From assembly GCA_963965975.1 (NCBI GenBank), contig OZ014423.1, forward strand, positions 6,226,301 to 6,290,300: a stretch of 64,000 nucleotides of DNA, read 5' to 3'. The position numbers and the translations under genes are program-made. This DNA comes from Xestospongia bergquistia (lineage: Eukaryota; Porifera; Demospongiae; Haplosclerida; Petrosiidae). Positions 52,170 to 63,048 of the stretch are shown here, piece after piece. Below the pieces are notes generated by a model that was not told where the DNA came from, made no database searches, and saw only the letters and a program-made list of their open reading frames with translations. Each line of letters opens with the position of its first letter. The first letter of the stretch is position 1.

Positions 52170-54200
52170 ATGTTTTTGAAGGCCATCATTTTGTTTCATA
52201 TCTTACAGATAATTAGAGGTAACTACTGTAAAATAGAATATATATTTTACCATTTATTGTTATAAACAGGTTCCTTTGTTTATCTTCATGATCCTTCCTC
52301 AATTAAATTAACTTGTAATCCATATGGCCATAAGATTACACTTCCTTGTACACTTGAAGAACCACGTAATCTCTCCTCATCACTATCTCTCTTAGTCTTC
52401 TGGTATTGGTCACCAACAGAGGCAGACCCTTATGTAAATGGTTGTCAGTTATACACTAACTATCAATGTGCACACAATGTTGGAGATAAATATATCTTTA
52501 AATTTGACAGATATTTAAACTCTACTGATTTAGGCAAACTGTTCTATCGTACATTAGATATTACTATAACAAACATTGAAACAATTGATATTGGTTGCTA
52601 TTTTTGTCGTCCTTGGATGAATATGGTACCACTAAATGAGACCAGTGGGGTATTCTGTCTTAAACCTGAGTCAAGTTATCAACAAATGTTGTCTTGCAAA
52701 CATGTTCACAATAAAACCACTTCATTTTCATTATCACCATCTCTTCCTCAAACTCCACCTCCCTTTGATGGCCTTTCTGTTTCTCCATCTTTATCACCCA
52801 CACCTACCATTTAGTAAGCACCCATACTCCATATAAGCACATCCATAATTTACGCCATTATTTTAATATTAGCGATACCAGTCCTGTTGGTAGTATTGAC
52901 ACCAAAAATAATCGATTGGCTTTATGGTTGTATATATGTATAGCATTATGTGTAGTGCAAGCAGTCATTACTATAATGTTAACTGCTGTTATAATCACCT
53001 TCTATCGCAGACGAGCAAAGAATCAGAGAACAGAATCTAATAATACAACCAAAGGTAATGCAAATAGAGTATGTTCCTGCTAATTTTGGTGTATTATGTG
53101 CCAACTAACTGATGCACATGTTTAGCATGTGGGAAAACATTTGTATTATAATATGTTTAGTCTAGTTTACTTTTAGCTCTGACACCCCCACACACAAACA
53201 TTGCACAATAACATCTTGTGATGATATATCCACATTATGTTTATATTAGATAGCGATGCTGCTACACAGGAACATGATAACAGGTAAACCATCATAATGT
53301 CATTTTGTGATTACATTACATCATAATTATAGTTGTATACCTGCTCCTGTCGACAGTCAACTAACTAATACTGACCAGCCACAGTTTATAGGTACTTACT
53401 CACTTGTACGACCTCATGAACATAAAAGGACAGAGTCACCATCAACCATGTCAAAACAACAAACTGACCCTCTGATGTCACATAACGACAATGCACAGAC
53501 AATAGTACAAACCACACCCCCACCTTCTACTCATCCTACCTATGGTACAAGTCATGTTACCACATGTTTGTCTCTTCATGGCAGCCATATTTATCAAACA
53601 CTTGACAAGTACGTAGAAGAACTTGAAGGATTATCATTTTTAGAGGAAGAAGAAGAAGAAGAAGAAGAAAGAACAAGCACTAACAAAGATTCTTATGATC
53701 GTTTATTTGACGACCCAAACTACTCTCCTTTATGTGCCACATACATCTCTCATACTTCAACCTCTGTACCAAGCTCCACCCAGTCAGGTCCTCTTTTACC
53801 TAAAAATGAAGTTATGGAAGTACTTAAATATGACAAATTAGCATCAAAATCAGTTGATACAGATTATTCCTACGCTTATGCTCATATGACAATGAAAAGA
53901 AGAAAAGCTCTTGAGAAAATGGCATCATCAGATACAGCAGTTAATAATAAAATAAGTGAAGAGATATTACGTATTGCTGAATTGGGAACTTATGAAATGG
54001 ATCCAGAGTTTATTACAACACTACAAATGTTTCATGCAAGCCAAGAAGATGTCCCTATAGAAGACACGCCCCCTCTCCCTCCTAAATCTGTAATGAAAAC
54101 AGACAGAAACTCAGGAATGAAGTCATTTAAGAATTGTTATCAATCGTTAGACCAGAATACTCTGATGCCTGACAATAGTTACGCTACATTGACCAAATAA
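52170..54200 (+). CDS. R6: Ig-like receptor with tyrosine-rich tail and C-terminal YATL
   Basis: Exons 52170-52218, 52270-52813, 52873-53054, 53250-53283 (34 bp) and 53333-54200 give 558 residues. The signal peptide is MFLKAIILFHILQIIRG. The lead-in (FVYLHDPSSIKLTCNPYGHK) keeps the CNPY motif but not the first Cys. The Ig-like part has LPCTLEEP, LVFWYW and a variant end, DIGCYFCRP. An extra intron (52814-52872) splits stalk from helix, a difference from the other members. The helix is LWLYICIALCVVQAVITIML. The tail carries YQTL, YDRL, YSPL, LKYDKL (ITIM-like), YAHM, YQSL and a terminal SYATLTK, plus a nine-Glu run. YQSL and YATL are ten residues apart, a loose ITAM. Confidence 0.83.
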
Positions 54201-54499
54201 ATCATATTGCACTTATTAATAAACTTACCCACAAGATCATCATCGTTGAATTATAATATAAACTATTACTATTATAATATACATGTCATGACATAACATC
54301 ACAGAGAACTGTTTACAAATTATGTCACTAAATTACATAAAGTCAGACAATAGTTGGCAGGGAATACTACAACTTACTCTTAGCTTGCCATATATGATGT
54401 TCAGTGGTTTCTAATACCATATACATGCCTGCTGTATAGTACATATAAGATTTGAAACGACTTTAACTCAAATAGTTTAATGTTATTGTAAGTGACACA

Positions 54500-56347
54500 A
54501 TGGCTGTAGTTCAGAGGATTATTTTATTGTTAGTGCTGTTCCAGTTCGCAGAAAAAGTGAAAGGTAGGCATAATATTAGTTACAATTTATTTCAATATAA
54601 CAATAAGTTTCAGTATAGTTATGTCTTTATCATTACTATATCAGGTAATGAATGCCTGCTTAAGTTTTATGAAGAACCTCCAACACAACTTAATTGTGAT
54701 CCTTATCGCAATGATGATGGTGAAGGTGATGATGATGATGATGATGATGAAGAGTGGACACTGAGGTTAGCATGTGAAGTGAGGATACCAGTAGGTTTTG
54801 ATCATGTACAATATGAAGTACGCTGGTTTCAAAGAAACAATGAGAGCAAAATAATAGATCATGGAAGACCAGAAGGGTCTCAGAAAACAGACCTAGTCGA
54901 AAGAATTACATTTGGTTTAGATTGGTATGATCATAAATTCACTACTGCAATGTTAGGAGACTACTGGTGTCAAGCTATGTTAACTGATAGACAACCACTT
55001 GTTAATCTCTCTAAAAGTAATATATTAACAGTGAGAGAACCAGACTACTATGATAGTAGTCTACCAACATGTTCTGGTTTAAAATTTATACATTCAAGAA
55101 GATGTATTACAAATATAACAATATCAACCACTTCATATGATCTTACTCCTTCAATTGTAACAAATATCACAACCTTGTCATCGTCAAGTTCTCTATACAC
55201 ATCAGTAGCACTTCAATCTACACCAGTTATGACATCTTCTGTATCTATGGCAACAAGTAGTCAAGAGATAATAATACCATCACCTACAGCACTTACTCCT
55301 TCTTCTCGTACTCTTAACCAACAAGATATATTATTGCCAATAGCAGTCGGAATAGGTTTTGGTTTACTAATACTGGGTATAGTTATAGTAATAATGTTAG
55401 CAGCCATTTTGTATAAGTGTAAAGAAAGAAAAGGTATGTATGTATTTTAGTGTGTAAATTAACTTTGTTCTTTTATCAGATAATACTCTTTATCCTGGAA
55501 CAGCAACAAAGTAAATAAACTATATATTCTTTGATATTAAGACTTTATGTTTTGGTCATATAATAGGTCATCTACGAGACAACTCTTATTAAATTCATCT
55601 ATAACTCAAGAAACAAACTCTACTTCTTTCACTGCTTCTTATGAACTTTCAATGTCTCCTGATATTCAAAGTCCAGTCTCCAATCAGCCATTGGTAGATG
55701 CCATCTCTCCATTTCAAGAACAGTCTAATGAGTACTCATCAACTTTCACCCAACAAGGAAATCAACCAACATTTAGAAATCATCATTACTCCATTATTAG
55801 ACCTGACTTCACACTACAAAGTAATACTACACCAGCCTTAACCCAAACACAGCCTACATATCAACCACCTCCCATTAAAATGTCAGTCACATCCAACGGG
55901 TATGACTACAGTCAAGTTACAAATCCTCCTCATAAATCAGCCACTACTATACCTGAAGACTATAGCACATTACAGCATTCTCTTTCTCAAACACAACCAG
56001 TGAACCACTACAGCAAACTCAACCATGCAGCAGATCAAGAGGTGGTTAGTACTAGGGATATGTACAGTTCAATAGAACTACATCAAAGTCCACAGTACAA
56101 TACATTGATGACATCTACTGAAATTGAAGAAGATTATAACAACTCAACAAAAGTAACTGCCATTACTCCAAAGATTGGAGAAGGAGAATATTCTGCATTG
56201 AGGTCTCCTGATTATCTTCTGTTGTCATCAGCAACGACCAAACCAAAAGCCAATCTCTCTCACCCAATTAGTCATAAAGTACCAATTCGTCCATCTCCAC
56301 ATTATGAACGAGACCCCAATTATGTACCAATCAAAACGGTACATTAA
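54500..56347 (+). CDS. R7: Ig receptor with a canonical ITAM and many other Yxx[ILV] sites
   Basis: Exons 54500-54563, 54645-55433, 55480-55510 (31 bp) and 55567-56347 give 554 residues with phases 1, 1, 2. The signal peptide is MAVVQRIILLLVLFQFAEKVKG. The ectodomain begins CLLKFYEEPPTQLNCDPYR, then an acidic run of Asp, then an Ig-like domain (LRLACEVRI, YEVRWFQR, LGDYWCQA) and a Ser/Thr stalk. The helix is LLPIAVGIGFGLLILGIVIV. The tail has YSII, YSQV, YSTL, YSKLNH, YSAL, YLLL and the pair YSSIELHQSPQYNTL (56063-56107), which fits YxxI-x7-YxxL, a canonical ITAM. It ends YERDPNYVPIKTVH. R7 is closest to R8. An activating, SH2-kinase-coupled role is inferred from motif spacing only. Confidence 0.86.
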
Positions 56348-56664
56348 AATTTGAGTTATTATGAACTATGATAACAAAAAAATTTTGTTCATTTTCATTT
56401 TTAAAATATTTCTAAATATTGTTCAGTTTGTTTACTGGTTATATTGTAGAACAATTACTTCTGTAACATCAAATGATCAAATGCCTCTCTTGGCAACTAC
56501 CCTTGCAAACACAATCCATTTATGTCAGATAACTTGTTGTGTCTGTAAACTTATTATTGGCTTCTGTCAATCCACATATTATTATAAATAATAATGCTAA
56601 TTTGTTATACTGAACAGTAATAAGAGAGAGAGAGCAAGAAGATATTCTAAATACTAGCAACATT
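56348..56664 (+). other. Intergenic region between R7 and R8
   Basis: About 320 bp. A 76-codon plus-strand frame (56361-56591) lacks any recognisable domain or splice partner and is treated as chance. Confidence 0.4.
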
Positions 56665-59206
56665 ATGAAGACTAAAGAATTTGTACTAATAACTGCATCT
56701 TTATTACTACTGACTGCAGAGAGAATACAAGGTAAGATAACTAAATCAGTGTGTGAGAGTGTGTTAATTATTGTAGTCTTTGTTTTGTAGCTCAATGCAA
56801 TACTTTCCAGTTTATAGAGCAGCCACCAACAAATTTGCCATGTAATCCATTTGATACTAAAGTACCTACTCCAGTGTGGCGTCTCACAACAGTCTGTGAA
56901 GCTCAAAAACTAAGTGGATCGCAGACTTTTGATATACATTGGTTTCATAGAAAAACAAATGGAGAAATTGAAGATCTCATGAGACCAGAAATCTGGACAA
57001 ATAGTGACACTCTTGAAACAGTCTATTTTGGTAACAATTGGATTAATCAACAATACAATACAGACATGTTAGGAGAATACTGGTGTCAAATAAAAGTGAC
57101 CAGTGAACAACCGAATATCTATTTAGGTATTAGTAATGTGTTTACAATAGATCCACCTGAATCATATACAGCACCTCGATGTTCTCAAATAATACGAGTG
57201 TCTGAGACACTTTGTGCTGATATGGCACCAACAACATCCACTTCTCTTCCTTTATTACCAATTGTTTCCACTCCAACAATTAGTAGTACATCATCTCCTA
57301 TTGTAGAGCTAACTACAACTATAACATCAACACCAACAATCAGCTCAAACATAGAGCCTCAAATTTCCTCATTGCCTACAAGTACATTGCCTTCTATTGG
57401 AAACTCCTCACAAAATATTATTTCTACAAGAACTATCTCGTCATCAATCAAAATCTTTTCTACATCAATGAATGTTGAGACAATGCTACCTCCTACTATC
57501 TTGCCCACTTCTTCAAGTATTATAAAAGTTCCATCAAATACAATGATAACATCTTTAAACCAAATGACATCAATTTTAGTAGCCACAACATTACCAATAT
57601 TTACACCCCAGCTATCATCCAACACTCAACAGTCATCTCTTGTTTCTATGACAACAATGTTACAAGATGGACCAATACTTCCCCACTCATCAACACCAAT
57701 GATATCTTCAATGAAACCTTCTTCTACTCATGCTCTGGTACCTTCAAGGACACCACAGGGAAATGAAAGACATAATGATGAATCACAGTTACTGTTAACA
57801 GCATCCATAGCGGCTATCGTTATGCTATTGTTGATAATAATTCTCCTTATAGTTATTGTTATATTAGTTTATGTCAAACCACGAAAAAAAAGAGTAGGTG
57901 AGTCTAATGTTGATGTTGCTAAGTATACAATTAACACACTTACTTAATATATAATGTAAACAGCATCATATGCAAGTGTCTGTTGTGGTAAAGGGTGTAG
58001 TCTAATGTTGTAATACAAATTGTGTAATAACTTGCATCCACTCATGATTATTTCATCCTCTTAGAAAGACAATACTATTACCACCAATTAATACATTACA
58101 CCACCTACAGTAATAGTCACAACATTGCAACAGGACGCTAACACACACATCATCATATAAGGAATAATATTTAAATATATTACATAACACATTATAATAT
58201 ATTTTTATATACATGTATTATGGGTTCTTTTTGTAATAGTTGTTCGTAGTGAAGATGGTCAGTTTTTTCAATTGTCATCAATCAGGTAAGTACATGTACA
58301 TATATACATACTGATATATAGAGTCTTTCTCCATGTAACCATGGGTTTACTAAAATAACAACAAGCAACTATGTTACTATTTTTAGTGTTACTATTTTTA
58401 GGCTATAGTAAGGGACCTATTAATTATATAATCTTGATTAGTGGTCCCTGTATTATATATAAATGTTAAATGATCTTTGCTGGTTTTCTACTCTCAGATC
58501 TCGACGTCACCTCTTAGATACAAGTGGAAGCTCCACCCACAGTGCAGTCAGTGCAATACAGCCTAGTATGGCTTCTATGAATAAACCAGACCAACCAATT
58601 AATCATCGTTATTCAACAATTAGTACACATTTTAATGATTATGAGCCACACCCTCCAGTAGTTGCCACCACCTCTCATGGTTCTCATATCTATGATGATA
58701 TGGACATTGATTGTTATGCTATGCCCACAACCAGTAAACAACAAGTAGTGAAACCTCTGCCACCAACAACCACACCTCCTCCATTAGGGGAAGGACATCA
58801 TTATCCCAGCATGTATGATGAATATGAAGTAACTCCTCCCCCAGGACATGGATCTGCTAGTAGACAAGATACTACTTTGTTTCCTCCTCAATATAATAAA
58901 TTAGATCATAGCAATGGAATTATGGGATCAGGTGAAATTAAACAAGAAATTTTAAGTAGCAATGAAAGAGGAATGTTAGAGCTAAGAGAGTATGCAAAGT
59001 TAAATGCTGATAAATTACAAAGTCCAACACAAAAAGAAAATCACTTGACAACAAAAATGTCTCAAAAATTTGCTGCTAAAGTTCCTATGATGCCACCAAA
59101 TATAAAGAAAGGAAAAAGAGAAGGGACAGAAAAAGACAAAGATACTTGGAATTATGAACGTAATCCAACCTACATGTTACCACCTCCTGGACTACATTTT
59201 ATCTAA
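56665..59206 (+). CDS. R8: Ig receptor with long Ser/Thr stalk and tyrosine/proline tail
   Basis: Exons 56665-56731, 56791-57897, 58240-58285 (46 bp) and 58498-59206 give 642 residues with the family phases 1, 1, 2. The signal peptide is MKTKEFVLITASLLLLTAERIQ. The ectodomain reads CNTFQFIEQPPTNLPCNPFD, then an Ig-like domain (LTTVCEAQK, FDIHWFHR, LGEYWCQI) and the longest stalk of the cluster, about 200 residues rich in Ser, Thr and Pro (mucin-like). The helix is LLTASIAAIVMLLLIIILLI. Tail sites include YSTI, YDDM (a possible PI3K p85 site), YEVT, YNKLDH and YAKL, with Pro-rich runs, and the tail ends with YERNPTYMLPP. NPTY fits the NPxY form bound by PTB domains. It lies tail to tail with the peptide transporter gene. 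Confidence 0.86.
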
Positions 59207-59352
59207 CAAAGTACATCTTTTATCATCAAATTTATTGTGCTAAAAATATATATTGTAGCGCATGATAAAATCATATAGCTTAGTATATTATTGTTGTATT
59301 ATACACACTATATTATAACCTAATTATATCATTAAAACGTGTCTGCTTATTT

Positions 59353-62300
59353 TTAAAATTCACTCTCGTAATCAGAAGGTTGTGGTAGATTAGGAGCAGG
59401 AGAGGGAGATTGCTGTCTTGGCTCATATTCATTCATTTGCTTATTGTAACTTGGTTGGTCTCGTAGGTTAGGATCTTCAGGGACTAACTTGCTTGTCTCA
59501 CCATTTGGTCTATTATCTCCACCAGATGGTTGAGCAGATACTAACAATGTAGCTGGATCAACATACTTATAAAAATAGGCCATAACAGCAAATACAATAA
59601 AGCACAACTCAATAGCAGCAGCAAAGAAGAAAAACTCATGTGCCTACAATAAAAATATTCTAAGTCATTTTTTTTCTTTTCCTGGTCATACTTGGTTACT
59701 GAAGGCACTAGACTCTGCAATAATGACAACTACTAAATTACCAAATGCAACTGTCAATAGCCATGCAGCTGTACACAGTGACTTCATACTTACTGGGGCC
59801 TACAAATAGTATCATAATATCAAAGAATGAAGAGATTCTGGAGAAGAAATTAACTTACTTGAGAATATGCAAACTCAAGTCCAGTAATAGAAAAGAGAAC
59901 TTCACCAAATGTGATGACAAAATACATTGGGATTTGTAAGAAAATGGAGACAGAATTAGGTGAATTAGCAGCTGCTACATCAACATCGACTCCTTGAGCC
60001 TAAAAGGACTGATATGTGATACATGCCATGAGATAATATCTAACATTATTTGATCCATTTAAAGTGATCACGATAGTATAGATTCCACCAGGTCCAAGTC
60101 TTTGAGGCAATGAACCAGTCTAACAAAAATAATAAAGTATTAATATACTATAACATAACAGGGACATTACCAGAGAATGAGTGTCTGACTCAATAATATA
60201 ATCATAGCTGATAAAAAAATAATACACAATAAATAACATTACACACACACACATATTATATATATTACCTTCCTATGGAGATGTTCTGTGAAATTGAGAA
60301 GTCATTACTTGTTAAATTCTTTGCAAAAAGCTCTTTATCATTAGGACACTTTCCTGAAAGACACAGTGAAAAGTTGACATTTGAAGAGAACAGACTCTCA
60401 ATGTTTCCAAGAAACACTCTATAAAAACTAATATAACAAGAATATCATAAACAATATGACATACGTTACTGATGCTTTGTCACCATCAGGAAACCACTCA
60501 ATAGTATCATTCTATATTACAATATATAATACATTAAAGTATTAAGAATATCTTAACTTACAATTTTGAGTATTATATCTTGATCATCATTATCTCTAGC
60601 TGTGAACACTTGAACAATATGACCCTCACTTACATTAAATTGAAAAGTAGATGCCTCAACACCTTGTGGTGTCACTGTTAAATTTCTGAGACCAAGATTA
60701 TTTTCTATAATAGGTGATAAAGTCTACAAGTATAATGAAAAAAAACATAATTAGAAAGAAAAATAACAAGATCCTTCAAACAAATAACATTCTCTAAGTC
60801 AAATATAATGATATCATATTATACCTCAGCTCTTGAAAGGTTGTGTATTTGGCTGCCATATTGCAATGATACTGGTACATTGAGAGCATTGCTAATCACA
60901 ACTCGAGCTTGACCACTTTTTAAATTACCAGACTGTGATTGAATGTAAAGTTCAAGGAAACCAGCAAGAATAAAGGCCACGCCTGCTACAGCCATCCCCG
61001 TAGCCATACGTTGTAAAGGTTTCTTTAAAAGATGAACGCGTCCAAGTAATGGGTAGATAACTGACTCAAATATTGGAATTAAAACAATAATAAAAATTGG
61101 ATTAAGTGCCTGGATTTGATCTGGTAGGATGACAAATTTTCCTAATCGTCCATCCATTCTTAGTGCCTGTAGAGTCCAACGAGATCCTTGTTGATCAAAA
61201 AGAGCCCAAAAGATTGGTAGAGGAAGGAACATAACCAAAACTCTTAATAGAAGCCAAACTTCATATACAAACAGATCAGAAAATTGTGGAGATCCATAAT
61301 CCATAAAATTACGAGTACCAGGCACTTTTCCAAATCTAATACGACGATAAATAGCATAAAATACTGAAGCAGGAACTCTAAAGAACAACAAAGCAGCCTC
61401 ATGTCTAGGCTTAGTAATCACATACCACCTTGTACCAAATATAAAGATACCTAAAAAAAAAGATAATAATAATACAGGTAGTAAGTAATCCATGAGCTAT
61501 ATCACTAACCTGTAGCTACTAACATAAGAATAGCTGGTACACCAAAGGCCAAAGGAAAGCATTCATCTAATCCAAAACATGACACATAACCTGTTAATGC
61601 AATAACAATTAAAGGAAGTTAGTAAACCACAAACAAGTTAATAATGATATTAAAATACCTCTTAATATAGGAGTCAATATAGTTGATAATACACTACCAG
61701 CATTAATGGAAAAGTAAAAAACTGAGAAGAAAATGGGTAGCAAGTGAACTTTAGCTTCAGTAAATTGATCACCACCAAATGCTGATACACACGGTTTAAT
61801 GCCACCAGTACCAAAGGCAATGATGATCAATGCTAATGCTGATAAACCACTACAATAAAATAATATTGTCATAATGATGTCATAGATAAATCATGTGATC
61901 ACTCACATGTTGGCACCACGTGAGTCATTGAAGGGAATAGCAGAGATAGCCATAAGGATATTACCAATGCAATAAAATATGGACAAGCTAACAATAGTGC
62001 TATAAAAATATAATAAATAATCAGAACTATACATTAAGGAGCATACCCATATTTTCCTAGGCAGCTGTCTGATATTATTGCTCCGACCAGTGGCAACATA
62101 TAACAGAGAACAATGAAGGCATGATAAATGGCAGTAGCTGTATCATCTTCAAAATTTAAAAACGTCTTCAGAAAAAGAGTCAAAACAGCTATAGAATTGG
62201 ACAATAGTTACCATGGCAACAGAAATTGTCATGGTAACATACCTCTCATCCCATAATAACTGAAACGCTCACAAAATTCATTCCAAATAATAAAAAATAC

Positions 62301-62707
62301 AGGAAAAGGAAGTTGACACACTTTACACTAAATGGACAAATGAAAAAGATAAATAAAATGGACTTATGGAAGAGAAATGGACAAGAGATGAACGAAATGG
62401 ACAAATGGTGGACAATGCATACCCAGACACGTCCCCAAGCTTTTCCAGCTATCTTTGGAGCTTTTGGATATTTTTTCTTCTTATCTGTACATAGTATATG
62501 TATTACGTCATAATGACACAATCTAATATTACCTGTAAAACTTTCATATTTATTTGCACTTCGATCATCTTCATCTGTAAACTCTGGAAAGAGATGGAGT
62601 CACATGATCATGAATATTAAATAACATTATCAAAGCTTGCCATTTTCGTGTTCCAACAATGCCTCTTTATCTTTATCTGACATGTATTCCTTCTCTGGAT
62701 CCGCCAT
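59353..62707 (-). CDS. SLC15A: Proton-coupled oligopeptide transporter (SLC15/PEPT, POT family)
   Basis: ATG at 62707 ([20 protein letters not shown]); stop TAA 59355-59353 after QPSDYESEF. The first transmembrane region has the family signature [16 protein letters not shown], and the second PTR motif reads [17 protein letters not shown]. Further helices follow ([55 protein letters not shown], then [17 protein letters not shown]). A large extracellular loop (about 60270-60870) lies between later helices, as in PEPT1/2 rather than SLC15A4. It should import di- and tripeptides with protons. About 700-800 residues. Its first intron (62640-62584) uses a GC donor. The C-terminal tail is Pro-rich and cytoplasmic. 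Confidence 0.9.
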
Positions 62708-63048
62708 GATTTCTTTACCAGGGCCGGATCACTTAGGAGGAATACCAAGAAAAGTTTGTTGTTTATAATCTAGCCCCACCCACCTAGCTCTCTGTTCATT
62801 TAATTATTACATCCGGTAACAAAAATTAAACAATTGATTATTATTAAAATAATTCATTGAATTTTCAACATTACATAAAAATTCTTAAAATAGGTTGTCA
62901 AATGTGTTATACAATACACACACACATACAGTAGCTGTAGATAGGTGAACAACCAGTACAGTAACCAAAGTCATTTGATTGAAATAAAATTGAATTATTT
63001 AAAAATTATTAACCTCCATTATTAAATCTAATAGTCTTAAGGTGCATA
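62708..63048. other. Intergenic region between the MAGUK and PEPT genes
   Basis: About 340 bp, AT-rich, with a short (CA)n run near 62917. It should contain the PEPT promoter and the MAGUK 3' UTR. Confidence 0.4.

Noticed and set aside
52636-52836. Second reading frame over the R6 stalk, with a TAG in the main frame at 52814 that might suggest a pseudogene
   Set aside because: A GTAAGC donor overlaps the apparent stop and a 59-bp intron restores the frame into the transmembrane exon.
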